Source: Actinomyces sp.
Lineage (GTDB): Bacteria > Actinomycetota > Actinomycetes > Actinomycetales > Actinomycetaceae
Direction: 5' to 3'
DNA: 64,000 nucleotides
NCBI GenBank assembly: GCA_022649165.1
Contig: JALCNR010000007.1
Span: forward strand, 1-64,000
The notes below the pieces were generated by a model that worked only from the letters and a program-made list of their open reading frames with translations, was not told where the DNA came from and searched no databases. This document shows, one piece after another, positions 8,927 to 17,435 of the stretch; the stretch's first letter is position 1; each line of letters starts with the position of its first letter. A program made the position numbers and the translations under genes.

Positions 8927-9030
8927 GCTTGATTCGCCGGCCACTCCTGGCCAGCCACCGGGACTGTCGCTGTGAGCACCAGTTAGCCGCTTGGGCTACA
9001 TGCTGGGTGCAGGGTGCGCACCTGCCGGGC

Positions 9031-9534
9031 ATGAAGAACCAACCTGCATCATCCGCGCCCGTCAGCATTCCCCTCGTCGTCCTCACCGTCCACAGGAACG
9101 GCACGATCACCGTCACCCGGGACGGGACCGTGCTGCCGCCGCCCGCGCACTCCATGTGGCGGCGCTCCTCGCTGCCCGAGATCATCGAGACCGCATCCGA
9201 GCAGCGGACGGTGCCAGTGTGGGTGGAAGTACACGAGAGCGACGGCACCTCCTTCACCGACCTGTTCCCAGCCCAACCCCAACCCAGCCACCACGAGGAG
9301 CGGGCAGCGTCCAAGCCGCGGCACGCCGCACCCCACCCGCAGCTCACTGAGATGCGTGCTGAGGGGTTCCTTCCCGGCGAGGACATCGCCATCGCCCCCA
9401 TCACCGGGCATATCGACGCCGGCAAGGACGGGACCGTGCGGGCGCTCATCGACCCGACGGAGCATCCCGGGGTCGCCGAGGTGGTGCTGGTGGGCCGGGT
9501 GTCGGGCACGCTGGCGGTCAGGCGGATCGGATGA
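9031..9534 (+). CDS. Conjugation-module hypothetical protein
   Basis: I do not recognise this 167-residue soluble protein. I start it at ATG 9031 (MKNQPAS); the open frame continues to 8929 but includes the repeated GCGCACCTG element. It has a short beta-rich part (residues 15-80), a Pro/His/Lys-rich linker, and a second compact part (about 108-167) ending VRRIG. Its stop overlaps the start of the coupling-protein gene by 4 bp (ATGA), so it is expressed together with VirD4 and may be an accessory factor of the coupling protein. No strong ribosome site is visible for this start. Confidence 0.6.
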   Translation: MKNQPASSAPVSIPLVVLTVHRNGTITVTRDGTVLPPPAHSMWRRSSLPEIIETASEQRTVPVWVEVHESDGTSFTDLFPAQPQPSHHEERAASKPRHAAPHPQLTEMRAEGFLPGEDIAIAPITGHIDAGKDGTVRALIDPTEHPGVAEVVLVGRVSGTLAVRRIG

Positions 9535-11300
9535 GCCAGCCGCAGCGTTCGGGGTCGATGGGCGACGAACTGACCAACGCGGCCATCATCGGACTGCTCG
9601 CACTCGTCGCGTTCACGCTCATCCTGCGCGGGGCCGGCTCCGCCGCGGCATGGCTCAGCGGCACCGGTCAGCCGTCGGGCGGGCCCGCGTCTGGCATCCG
9701 GGTGCTGCTCCACCCGAGCGATCCCGGTACCGCCCTCGGCGCTGCGAACCTCAACCCGGTCATCTACTGGGTAGTTACCGCTGTCATGCTGACCCTCATC
9801 GGCACGGCGACGGTATTCGTGTGGCTGCGGGTGCGCCGGTTCACCAGTGCGGTGGAGGCCGATCCGCGGCGCCTGGCCGGCACCGCCACCCGACACGACA
9901 TCACCGCCACCGCCTCCACGAGGGCGCTGCTGAAACGCGCCGCCAGCTTGCGCCCGAGCCTGGAGTCTCCCAAGCCGCAGGATGTGGGCTACCTGCTGGG
10001 CAGGTCGAAGGGCGCGGGCGTGTGGGCGAGCGTGGAGGACTCGATCATGGTCATCGGCCCTCCCCGCTCCGGCAAAGGACTCCACCTCGTCATTCCCGCC
10101 ATATTGGACGCGCCCGGCGCAGTGGTCTGCACCTCGACCCGCCCCGACAATCTGACCGCGACGATGCGCGCCAGGGCCAGGGTCGGGCCGGTGGCGATCT
10201 TTGACCCCCAGCATCTGGCCGGGGGCCTGCCGTCGGGGATGCGCTGGTCGCCCATCCGGGGATGCCAGAGCCCGCAGACCGCGATGATCCGCGCCACCGG
10301 CCTGGCCGCCGGCACCGGCCTGGCCTCGGGCGGCGTGGACTCCGGCGGCTTCTGGGAAGGCAAGACCCGCACCGCGTTGCAAGCCCTATTGCATGCGGCG
10401 GCCATCGACCAGCGCACGCCGGCCGAACTGTTCCGCTGGACCCTGGACCCCGTGGCGGCCGCCGACGCCGTGGCCATCCTGAACGCCGCGCCCACGGCGG
10501 CGACGGGGTGGGCGGAGTCCTTGCAGGCCATGATCGACTCCGACCCCAGAACAAGGGACTCCATCTGGCAAGGCGTCTCCCTCGCCCTCGGCTCACTGGC
10601 CGATCCGCGCGTCCTTGATGCCGTATCGCCCGAGAGCGGGGAGAGCTTCGACCCCGAAACCTTCATCCGGGAACGCGGCACCCTGTTCCTGTTGGCGACC
10701 GGCAGCGGGGCCGGGGCCTCCGCCGCACTGGTCGCGGCATTGGTGGAGGACTTGATCGAGTCCGCGCGCAGGATGGCGGCGCGTTCGCCCAGCGCCAGGC
10801 TCGACCCGCCCCTCCTGCTCGCGTTGGACGAGATCGCCAACCTCAGCCCGCTGCCCTCCCTGCCCACGCTGATGGCGGAGGGCGGCGGCTCCGGGATCAC
10901 GACCATGCCCGTATTGCAGTCCCTCTCGCAGGCGCGGGACCGGTGGAACGAGCACCAGGCATCGGCGATCTGGGACGCGGCCATCGTCAAGGTCATCCTG
11001 GGCGGGGCGTCCGGCTCCCGCGACCTCCAGGACATCTCGAATCTCATCGGGGAACGCGACGAGACCACCGATTCCGTGACTCTGGGCGACCACGGCAGCA
11101 GGTCGAACCAGCGGTCGATACGCCGGGTGCCGATCCTGCCGCCCGACCGCATCCGCCGCCTCCCATTCGGCACCGGCATCGTGCTGCTGCGCTCCGCCCC
11201 GCCCATCATCACCGACCTGCGGGCATGGCCCAGCCGGCCCGACGCGCGACAGCTGACCGCCGACCGCACCGCAATCGAGGCCCTGTTGCGGCAGGGCTGA
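9531..11300 (+). CDS. VirD4/TraG-type coupling ATPase
   Basis: This 589-residue protein should link the relaxase-DNA complex to the secretion channel. Two membrane segments lie near residues 18-36 and 80-102. The P-loop GPPRSGKG is near residue 174. The Walker B stretch LLALDEIANL is near 430 and is followed by TLMAEGGGSGI and QSLSQARDRW, a signature typical of TraG/VirD4 proteins of Gram-positive elements. It overlaps the preceding gene by ATGA. The cognate relaxase is not in the window. Confidence 0.93.
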   Translation: MSQPQRSGSMGDELTNAAIIGLLALVAFTLILRGAGSAAAWLSGTGQPSGGPASGIRVLLHPSDPGTALGAANLNPVIYWVVTAVMLTLIGTATVFVWLRVRRFTSAVEADPRRLAGTATRHDITATASTRALLKRAASLRPSLESPKPQDVGYLLGRSKGAGVWASVEDSIMVIGPPRSGKGLHLVIPAILDAPGAVVCTSTRPDNLTATMRARARVGPVAIFDPQHLAGGLPSGMRWSPIRGCQSPQTAMIRATGLAAGTGLASGGVDSGGFWEGKTRTALQALLHAAAIDQRTPAELFRWTLDPVAAADAVAILNAAPTAATGWAESLQAMIDSDPRTRDSIWQGVSLALGSLADPRVLDAVSPESGESFDPETFIRERGTLFLLATGSGAGASAALVAALVEDLIESARRMAARSPSARLDPPLLLALDEIANLSPLPSLPTLMAEGGGSGITTMPVLQSLSQARDRWNEHQASAIWDAAIVKVILGGASGSRDLQDISNLIGERDETTDSVTLGDHGSRSNQRSIRRVPILPPDRIRRLPFGTGIVLLRSAPPIITDLRAWPSRPDARQLTADRTAIEALLRQG

Positions 11301-11380
11301 GCGTCCGGGCCCCGCATACCCACCTGTCTGGCACAGCAGCCCGAACCACGGGCCGCATGACCAGATAGGGAGCACGGCTC

Positions 11381-11908
11381 ATGGCCAGACAAGACGACAC
11401 CACACCAGCACAAGCAGCACCCCGCCCCGGACCAGGGGAAAGCCGGCCGGCGGATGCGCCGGACGTGCGGGACAGCTTCTACGGGTTCGTGGCCTCCAAC
11501 CCCCAGTTCACCCATCCCGAAGGCGGCACGCCCCGCCTGTACTTCAAGGCCGGGCAGGAGCACTACCGGCCCGAGCCCGACGGCACGTTCACCAAACTGG
11601 AGACCACCTTCCACGACGTGGTGGCCTTCCGGGCCGCCGCCGTGCGCGGCTTCGAGAAGCTGGCCAAACAGGACTACTTCGTCGCCCAAGGCGAACTGGA
11701 CACCTCCATCGACAAGGACACCGGCATCCAGCGCACCCGGTTCATCGCCAACCGGCTCGGCCACGACCTGGCCCGCACCCGCTACGAAGTCGACCGCACA
11801 CCACGCCGCGCCAGCCTCGGACAGGAAGCCCCCGCCCGCGACGCCACACCCTTCCAACGCGCCGAACGCTCCACCCCGGAGCGCGCCAACCCGGCCATCG
11901 GACTGTGA
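11381..11908 (+). CDS. Element-encoded single-stranded DNA-binding protein
   Basis: The 175-residue product looks like an OB-fold SSB. Residues 25-135 contain the family pattern: FVASNPQFTH, a beta strand LYFKAG, then TTFHDVVAFRAAAVRGFEKLAKQD corresponding to the SSB core around the second strand pair, and TRFIANRLGHDLARTRYEV closing the domain. The C-terminal 35 residues are disordered and lack the acidic DDDIPF-like tail of host SSBs, as is usual for plasmid or ICE copies. It would protect single-stranded DNA during transfer. It begins a short gene group 80 bp after the coupling protein, behind a candidate shared motif. Confidence 0.78.
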   Translation: MARQDDTTPAQAAPRPGPGESRPADAPDVRDSFYGFVASNPQFTHPEGGTPRLYFKAGQEHYRPEPDGTFTKLETTFHDVVAFRAAAVRGFEKLAKQDYFVAQGELDTSIDKDTGIQRTRFIANRLGHDLARTRYEVDRTPRRASLGQEAPARDATPFQRAERSTPERANPAIGL

Positions 11909-11922
11909 GAGGCAGGCGCATC

Positions 11923-12519
11923 ATGAGCGAGGACGACTACACGCCCGACACCAACCCCGAAGCCGAAGCCGGGCAGGACTATGCGGACAGCCCCGAGCCC
12001 TCCACGTTCGACGCCCGTCCCGACCTGCCCGAGCCGCCGCACCCCATCAACTGGAACCTGCTGTCGGCCAACGACTTGGAGGCGGAGCTGCTGGAGCTGA
12101 ACCGGTGGGTGGACTGGCTTCGCCACACCTACGGGCTTCCCGCCAGCGTGATCCCGCCGATGTGGCACCGGCACCCCGAACTGCTCTGGGAGCTCTCCGC
12201 CCTGCACTTGAGCTGGCTGGCCGCCTACGACCCCGAACAGAACGCCGCCGCACCCCTGGGCTGGCACCGCGACTTCGCCGACGCCAGAACCCGCCTGCGC
12301 GAATGGGTCGCCACCAGCGGCACCAGGTTGGACCGCGACCGGCCCACCCGGCAGACCAGCTGGCCCGGCGAACGGCCAGCCCCACCGGTCGAGGAGACGA
12401 CCATCGTCAACCGCGACCAGGACTTCGTCGACTTCATCATCGAGGAAGTCGCCAAACGCCAGACGGCCGAGGACCGGTTCTACGCCGGAGCCGACCCCGA
12501 GACAGGCGAGGTCGACTGA
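11923..12519 (+). CDS. DUF4913-like element protein
   Basis: This 198-residue soluble protein resembles DUF4913, a family met on actinobacterial plasmids and integrative elements. Residues 45-130 carry the typical pattern of conserved Trp and Pro: NRWVDWLRHTYGL, then PPMWHRHPELLWELSALHLSW. The N terminus is acidic and disordered; the C terminus (from about 150) is acidic and helical. I start it at ATG 11923 (MSEDDYT), which follows a GAGAGGCAG ribosome site. It starts 14 bp after the SSB gene. The function of the family is unknown. Confidence 0.72.
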   Translation: MSEDDYTPDTNPEAEAGQDYADSPEPSTFDARPDLPEPPHPINWNLLSANDLEAELLELNRWVDWLRHTYGLPASVIPPMWHRHPELLWELSALHLSWLAAYDPEQNAAAPLGWHRDFADARTRLREWVATSGTRLDRDRPTRQTSWPGERPAPPVEETTIVNRDQDFVDFIIEEVAKRQTAEDRFYAGADPETGEVD

Positions 12520-12722
12520 TGGTTCGGACATACCAGCGCAAGACGACCTGGCGTCCGCGTGAGGAGCGTCAGCTCACCGTGAGAGCGGAGCACCGAGACA
12601 GCCCTGATCTGGGAAAACTCACGGAGCTGCTGATCCGCCTCACACTCCAAGAGACCGGCCAGAGACGCATCGAGCAGTCGGCTTCGCCCACGGCGATGAC
12701 ATCCGACGGCAGGTCAGAGTAA
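12519..12722 (+). CDS. Small basic protein ahead of the recombinase
   Basis: This 67-residue protein (starting MVRTYQRKTTWRPREERQ) begins at an ATG overlapping the previous stop by one base (TGATG), a usual sign of translational re-initiation. The N-terminal 18 residues are strongly basic. The middle contains DLGKLTELLIRLTLQE, a likely helix. I recall similar short ORFs directly before serine recombinase genes in related elements, but cannot name a family. It could be a DNA-binding accessory factor or a regulator; this is inference. Confidence 0.6.
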   Translation: MVRTYQRKTTWRPREERQLTVRAEHRDSPDLGKLTELLIRLTLQETGQRRIEQSASPTAMTSDGRSE

Positions 12723-12898
12723 AATAGAATCATCCGCCGTAGAGGCGGGTGTTGTGGTCCCTGACCTCGCCGGCATGGCGGGGCATCTTTACTTGGCCTT
12801 CGCGGCCATGTCCATGCAGCCTTCGGGCTTTTCTCACGAGCAGCATTCGCAGTCGATGACTCTGCGGTGGTTCGGACCACTAGCTGCGGAGAAAAGCC
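12723..12898 (+). promoter_or_regulatory. Structured leader of the recombinase gene
   Basis: This 176-bp gap holds several short hairpins in a row: CCGCC...GGCGG near 12734, CCTCGCC...GGCGGGG near 12765, TGGCC-TTCG-CGGCCA near 12796, AGCC-TTCG-GGCTTTTC near 12819 (a weak terminator) and GTGGT-TCGG-ACCAC near 12867. The recombinase ATG follows GCGGAGAAAAGCC. The region is a candidate for control of recombinase expression or for the element's internal recombination site. Confidence 0.45.
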
Positions 12899-14644
12899 AT
12901 GAGCACACTCGTTGACGACCACATCAAGGTCGATAGCCTCGTTTCCCCTTCCGAGCCCGCCGACGGGCCGACCGCCGTGATCTACCTGCGCGTGTCCACC
13001 AAGGAGCAGGCCGAGAAAGGCGGCGGCGAGGAGGGCTACTCCATTCCCGCCCAGCGCAACGCGAACCTGGCCAAGGCAGAACAACTCGGCGCGAGCGTGG
13101 TCCAGGAATTCGTGGACGCGGGCGAGTCGGCTCGCAAGGCCGACCGGCCGGCGCTGATGCGGATGATCAAGTACGTGGCCGAGCACCGGATCAACTACTG
13201 CATCGTGCACAAGGTCGACCGGCTGGCCCGCAACCGCGCCGATGACGTGGCCATCCACCTGGCCCTGCGCGACGCGGGCGTGATGCTGGTGTCGGCCAGC
13301 GAGAACATCGACGAGACCCCCTCGGGGATGCTGCTGCACGGCATCATGTCCTCCATCGCCGAGTTCTACTCGCGCAACCTGGCCAGCGAGACCATCAAGG
13401 GGCTGACGCAGAAGGCCGCGCAGGGCGGCACGATCGGCGCGGCCCCGGTGGGCTACGAGAACGTGGGGGTGCGCAACGAGCACGGGCGCGAGGAGCGCAC
13501 CGTGCGCATCGACCCCGAACGCGGCGAGCTGGTCACGTGGGCGTTTCAGGTGTTCGCCTCCGGGTTGTGGACGGTCTCGGAGATGCAGCGCGAACTGGAA
13601 CGGCGCGGGCTCACCACTCGCCCGACCCCGAAGCGCCCGGCGCGTCCCTTGAGCAAGACGACGCTGCGCCGGATGCTGCGCAACTCGTATTACAAGGGCG
13701 ACATCACCTACAAGGACGTGACCTACCGGGGCACCCATGAGCCGCTGGTGCCGCGGGAGGTCTGGTATCAGGTGCAGTCCGTGCTCGACTCGCACGTCTC
13801 GGCCGCCGACAGGAGCCAGGTCCACGACCATTATTTGAAGGGCACGGTGTATTGCGGGCAGTGCGGCTCGCGGCTCATCATCTGCCACGCGCGCAATCAC
13901 CAGGGCAGCATCTATCCGTACTTCGTGTGCTCGGGACGGCACTCCGGAAGCACCGACTGCACCCGTCACGCGATCCTCATCGAGGACGTGGAACGCCTCA
14001 TCGAGGAGTACTACAAGACCATCCAGGTCTCGGCGCAGGTGCGCGAGGACGTGGCCGGGATGCTGCACGCCGAGTTCGACCGGCTCATGGCCTCCGAGAC
14101 CAAGGAGCTCGAACAGCTCACCAGACAGCGCGACAAGCTGGAAGGCGAGCGCTTCAAGCTGTTGCAGGCCCACTACGCCGACGCCGTGCCCCTGGACATG
14201 CTCAAACGCGAGCAGTCCCGCATCGGCGCCGCGCTGGAGACGATCGACAACCACATCGCCGCCCACAACAACGAGTACCTGGAGGCCCGGGAGAACCTGG
14301 AGGACTCGCTGGGACTGCTGGCGAACATCTCGGACATCTACCAGCGGTGCGACGACCTGAACCGGCGGCTGTGCAACCAGGCGTTCTTCACCCGCATCTA
14401 CATCGACGAGGACGGCGAGCGACGGGTCAGGGCCGAGTTCCAGAAGCCCTTCGACATGCTCTGCGACCCGGAGATTCAGGGCAACGCGCTGAACTGGGCG
14501 GCCGAGGCGAAGAAGAAAGGCCAAGTCCAGACCGGACCGAGGATGGTTCCTTTGGTCGAAGGTTTGAACTTGGCACAAGTGGGGTGGCTGACGGGATTCG
14601 AACCCGCGACATCCTGGACCACAACCAGGTGCTCTACCAGCTGA
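12899..14644 (+). CDS. Large serine recombinase (integrase/excisionase) of the element
   Basis: This 581-residue enzyme should integrate and excise the element. The resolvase domain covers about residues 25-175, with the catalytic serine expected at Ser33 in YLRVSTKEQ. A recombinase domain follows (about 200-310), then a zinc-ribbon region with CGQCG and a later CSGRH...DC group (about 318-360). A long coiled coil lies near 390-480 (KELEQLTRQRDKLEGERFKLL). The last ~20 residues (from GWLTGFEPATS) are read from the antisense strand of tRNA-His. The original stop codon has probably been lost or replaced at the integration junction. Confidence 0.93.
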   Translation: MSTLVDDHIKVDSLVSPSEPADGPTAVIYLRVSTKEQAEKGGGEEGYSIPAQRNANLAKAEQLGASVVQEFVDAGESARKADRPALMRMIKYVAEHRINYCIVHKVDRLARNRADDVAIHLALRDAGVMLVSASENIDETPSGMLLHGIMSSIAEFYSRNLASETIKGLTQKAAQGGTIGAAPVGYENVGVRNEHGREERTVRIDPERGELVTWAFQVFASGLWTVSEMQRELERRGLTTRPTPKRPARPLSKTTLRRMLRNSYYKGDITYKDVTYRGTHEPLVPREVWYQVQSVLDSHVSAADRSQVHDHYLKGTVYCGQCGSRLIICHARNHQGSIYPYFVCSGRHSGSTDCTRHAILIEDVERLIEEYYKTIQVSAQVREDVAGMLHAEFDRLMASETKELEQLTRQRDKLEGERFKLLQAHYADAVPLDMLKREQSRIGAALETIDNHIAAHNNEYLEARENLEDSLGLLANISDIYQRCDDLNRRLCNQAFFTRIYIDEDGERRVRAEFQKPFDMLCDPEIQGNALNWAAEAKKKGQVQTGPRMVPLVEGLNLAQVGWLTGFEPATSWTTTRCSTS

Positions 14645-14656
14645 ACTACAGCCACC
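14580..14656 (-). tRNA. tRNA-His (GTG)
   Basis: On the minus strand a full cloverleaf is seen: acceptor stem GTGGCTG/CAGCCAC, an extra G at -1 (position 14656) that is diagnostic for tRNA-His, anticodon loop TTGTGGT, and T arm GGGTTCGAATCCC. The discriminator is C (14583) and CCA is encoded at 14580-14582. The recombinase gene overlaps its 3' two-thirds on the opposite strand, so this is the probable host attachment site. Confidence 0.95.
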
Positions 14657-14823
14657 ATCGCCGCCAGGCGCAGGCCCGCGACGGGTTACGATGCTACCAG
14701 CTCAGCCCTTCGGCGGCGAAATCGCGTCCGCGGCCGCAGGGGTGGCGTACGACACGCCCCGCACCCCACGCCCCGCATCCCACGCCCCACGCGCGACTCC
14801 GCGGCGAAGGGGCCGAGCCGGCC

Positions 14824-15174
14824 TCAACCCCACCCGAGGTCGTCGAGTTCCGCGTCCTCGATGCCGAAGAAATGGCCGATCTCATGGATCACGGTGACGC
14901 GGACCTCCTCGGCGACTTCCTCGTCCGTGTCGCACATCCTCAGGGTCGGATTGCGGTAGACGAAAACGCGGTCCGGCAGCACGCCCGCGTAGTCGTCCCT
15001 CTCGGTCAGCGGCACGCCGTCGTAGAGGCCCAGCAGGCCCGGCTGGTCCGCGGGCGGATCGTCCTCGACCAGGACCACCAGGTTCTCCACCTGGTCCCAG
15101 AACTCGTCGGGGATCTCCTCGAGGGCCTGACCGACCAGATCCTCGAAGTCCTCCCGGCTCATCTCCACGGACAC
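14824..15174 (-). CDS. Metallopeptidase-family (zincin-like) protein
   Basis: This 116-residue protein carries HEIGHFFGI near residue 96, the HExxH zinc motif plus a downstream acidic tail (EDAELDDLGWG). It resembles the small zincin-like 'metallopeptidase family protein' common in actinobacteria, whose substrate is unknown. I start it at GTG 15174 because GGGAGGAGG lies at the right distance upstream; ATG four codons later is the alternative. It is the last gene of the leftward housekeeping run, 78 bp after the ATP-grasp gene, and lies 167 bp from tRNA-His. Confidence 0.82.
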   Translation of the reverse strand: MSVEMSREDFEDLVGQALEEIPDEFWDQVENLVVLVEDDPPADQPGLLGLYDGVPLTERDDYAGVLPDRVFVYRNPTLRMCDTDEEVAEEVRVTVIHEIGHFFGIEDAELDDLGWG

Positions 15175-15252
15175 GCCTCGCCTCCTCCCCGCCGCTCCGG
15201 CGGCCCCTCCCGCCGATGGCGCTCAAACCCGGGCACGCTCACCCGGGCGCGC

Positions 15253-16167
15253 TCACCAGAACGCGCGCACCGTGATCGCGTCGGCGAAATTGCCCAGCGC
15301 CTCGGGCGTGGCCTCCAGGTACAGGTCCGCGTCCATCATCGACACCTCCATCACGAGGAACGACCCTCGGCCATCCGGCACGAGGTCGACGCGGTTGAAC
15401 AGGAACTGCTCGTCGCGTCCCAGCAGGGAGCGCACGTAGTCGTGGAGGACGGCCCGGATCTCCTCGCCCCAACGCCACTGCTCCTCGGTGGCGTGCTCGG
15501 CGGTCACCACCGCCTCGTGCATCCTCGGATCGGTGACGCGGGCGGGGTGCAGCACGGCGCGCTTCTCCACGGCATGGGACACCAGGCCGTTGAAGAACAC
15601 CAGCGAGAGCTCGCCGTGGACGTCGATCTGCTCCAGGTAGCGCTGGACCATCACGGCCCGGCCCTGCGAGAGCAGGTTCATCGCCTGCAGGATCGCGGCC
15701 TGGCGCTGCCCCGTGTCGTTGGCCGTGTACCGCCCGATGTCGCGCACGCCCGAGGACACGGCCGGCTTGACCACGAAGTCCCCCATGGCGGGGAAGCGCG
15801 AGTGGACCTGCTGCTTGGACAGGTGCTGGTCGGGCTCCAGCCAGGTGGTGGGGATCACCGACAGACCCCGCTTGGCCAGGTCGATCATGTAGTGCTTGTC
15901 CGAGTTCCACCGCAGGATGTCGGCGTGGTTGAGCAAGCGGGGAACCGACTCCGCCCACGACAGGAAACGCTCGCGGTCGTAGGCGTAGTCGGACACCGAG
16001 CGCACGACGCACACCCCGGCCTCCGACCAGTCGACGCCCAGATCGCTCCACACGGCGATGTGCGGATCCGCCCCCCGGTCGGACAGTGCGTCCAGCAGTC
16101 CCGCCTCGTCCGAGTACAGGTTCGGCATCTCTGCCGATGTGACCAGTGTGATCCTCGGTTTCGTCAT
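15253..16167 (-). CDS. ATP-grasp-domain protein
   Basis: This 304-residue cytoplasmic protein has the ATP-grasp layout: an N-terminal pre-ATP subdomain (ITLVTSAEMP), a central part with FVVKPAVSSGVRDIGRY near residue 130 (ATP-binding lysine), VQRYLEQI near 175, and FNRVDLVPDGRG...EVSMMDADLY near 265-290 (metal ligands). It would join a carboxylate to an amine or thiol through an acyl-phosphate; the substrate cannot be told. Similar proteins are annotated only by the domain. It is 45 bp downstream of ddl, itself an ATP-grasp enzyme, but the two are not close in sequence. Confidence 0.8.
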   Translation of the reverse strand: MTKPRITLVTSAEMPNLYSDEAGLLDALSDRGADPHIAVWSDLGVDWSEAGVCVVRSVSDYAYDRERFLSWAESVPRLLNHADILRWNSDKHYMIDLAKRGLSVIPTTWLEPDQHLSKQQVHSRFPAMGDFVVKPAVSSGVRDIGRYTANDTGQRQAAILQAMNLLSQGRAVMVQRYLEQIDVHGELSLVFFNGLVSHAVEKRAVLHPARVTDPRMHEAVVTAEHATEEQWRWGEEIRAVLHDYVRSLLGRDEQFLFNRVDLVPDGRGSFLVMEVSMMDADLYLEATPEALGNFADAITVRAFW

Positions 16168-16212
16168 GGACGACAGGGTACCCTCCAGAGCCTCGGCGCC
16201 GCCCTCGCCCCG

Positions 16213-17364
16213 TCAGCGCAGCCCCAGGGGGCGGGCCAGCGCGCCCTCAAGCAGCTCGTCGACCAGTTCCGGGTAGGAGACTCCGGCCTGCGCCCACATC
16301 TGGGGGAACATCGAGAACGGTGTGAAGCCCGGCATCGTGTTGACCTCGTTGACGGTGACCGCTCCGGTGTCCGGGTCGTAGAAGAAGTCGACGCGGGCGA
16401 GGCCCTCGCACAGCAGCGCGTCGAAGGCCCGCGCGGCGAGGCCCTGGATGCGCCGGGCGTCCTCCTCCGGGACCTCGGCGGGACACACGAGGCCCACGGC
16501 CTCGGTGTCGATGTACTTCGCGTCGTAGTCGTAGAAGCCGCCCTCGGGCACCACGATCTCCCCGAGGGGGGCCGTGCGCGGGGCCTCCGAGGCCCCCCGC
16601 CCCGCCAGGACCCCGCACTCGACCTCGCGTCCGGACAGGAGCGCCTCGACCATGACCCTGGGATCGTGGTTGGAGGCCTCCTTGACCGCCGCCGCCAGCT
16701 GGCCGGGGGCGTCGACGCGGGAGATCCCGATCGAGGATCCGGCGCGGCACGGCTTGACGAACACGGGGTACCCCAGTGCGGCGACCCGCTCCAGGCACTG
16801 CTCGCGCTCCGACTCCCACTGGTGCGCGGTGATGAGCTCCCACCGCCCGACCTCGATGCCGGCGGACGCCAGCACGGTTTTGGTGAGGTGCTTGTCCATC
16901 GAGATCGCCGAGGACGTCACGCCGCATCCCACGTAGCGCACGTCCGCCATCTCGAACAAGCCCTGGACGGTGCCGTCCTCGCCGTAGGGGCCGTGCAGCA
17001 GGGGGAGGACCACGTCGACGGCTCCCAGATCGGTGACGCCGGTCGCCGTCCCGTCCTCGCCGACGGCCGTCTCGAGGAGGCGGGCCCCGCCCTCGGTCAG
17101 CGTGACCCGCGAGGACCCGGGGTGCACGGACTGGCCGCGCCCGTCCCTCAGCTCGAACAGCGACGGGTCGTCGGGCACCCGGACCCACTCGCCGTCGCGC
17201 GTGATCCCGATGGGCAGCACCTCCCATTTCTCGCGGTCGATCGCGCGGAGCACGCCGGCGGCGGTGGCGCAGGAGATCTCATGCTCGCCGGAGCGTCCCC
17301 CGAAGACGATGAGGACGCGCGGGCGGGCCCCGTGCCCGGAGGGCTGGAAGGAGCGCTCTGTCAT
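16213..17364 (-). CDS. ddl: D-alanine--D-alanine ligase
   Basis: This 383-residue enzyme makes D-Ala-D-Ala for peptidoglycan precursors. The N-terminal FGGRSGEHEIS motif (residues 16-26), LHGPYGEDGTVQG near 128-140, and C-terminal ARVDFFYD and VNEVNTMPGFTPFSMFP are diagnostic of Ddl. I start it at ATG 17364 (MTERSF); upstream codons back to 17439 are arginine-rich and overlap gpsA. It follows gpsA by 71 bp on the same strand, an order common in actinobacteria. Confidence 0.96.
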   Translation of the reverse strand: MTERSFQPSGHGARPRVLIVFGGRSGEHEISCATAAGVLRAIDREKWEVLPIGITRDGEWVRVPDDPSLFELRDGRGQSVHPGSSRVTLTEGGARLLETAVGEDGTATGVTDLGAVDVVLPLLHGPYGEDGTVQGLFEMADVRYVGCGVTSSAISMDKHLTKTVLASAGIEVGRWELITAHQWESEREQCLERVAALGYPVFVKPCRAGSSIGISRVDAPGQLAAAVKEASNHDPRVMVEALLSGREVECGVLAGRGASEAPRTAPLGEIVVPEGGFYDYDAKYIDTEAVGLVCPAEVPEEDARRIQGLAARAFDALLCEGLARVDFFYDPDTGAVTVNEVNTMPGFTPFSMFPQMWAQAGVSYPELVDELLEGALARPLGLR

Positions 17365-17435
17365 GGCGTCCACCCTAGTGCGCCGCCGGCGGGCGGCCGC
17401 CCAAGGGGCGGTGCCGACACGCGGCGTTGCGCGCT

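Noticed and set aside
14580-14644. C-terminal WLTGFEPATS segment of the recombinase as a protein domain
   Set aside because: It is the antisense of the tRNA T arm and anticodon arm, a known artefact pattern, not a conserved domain.
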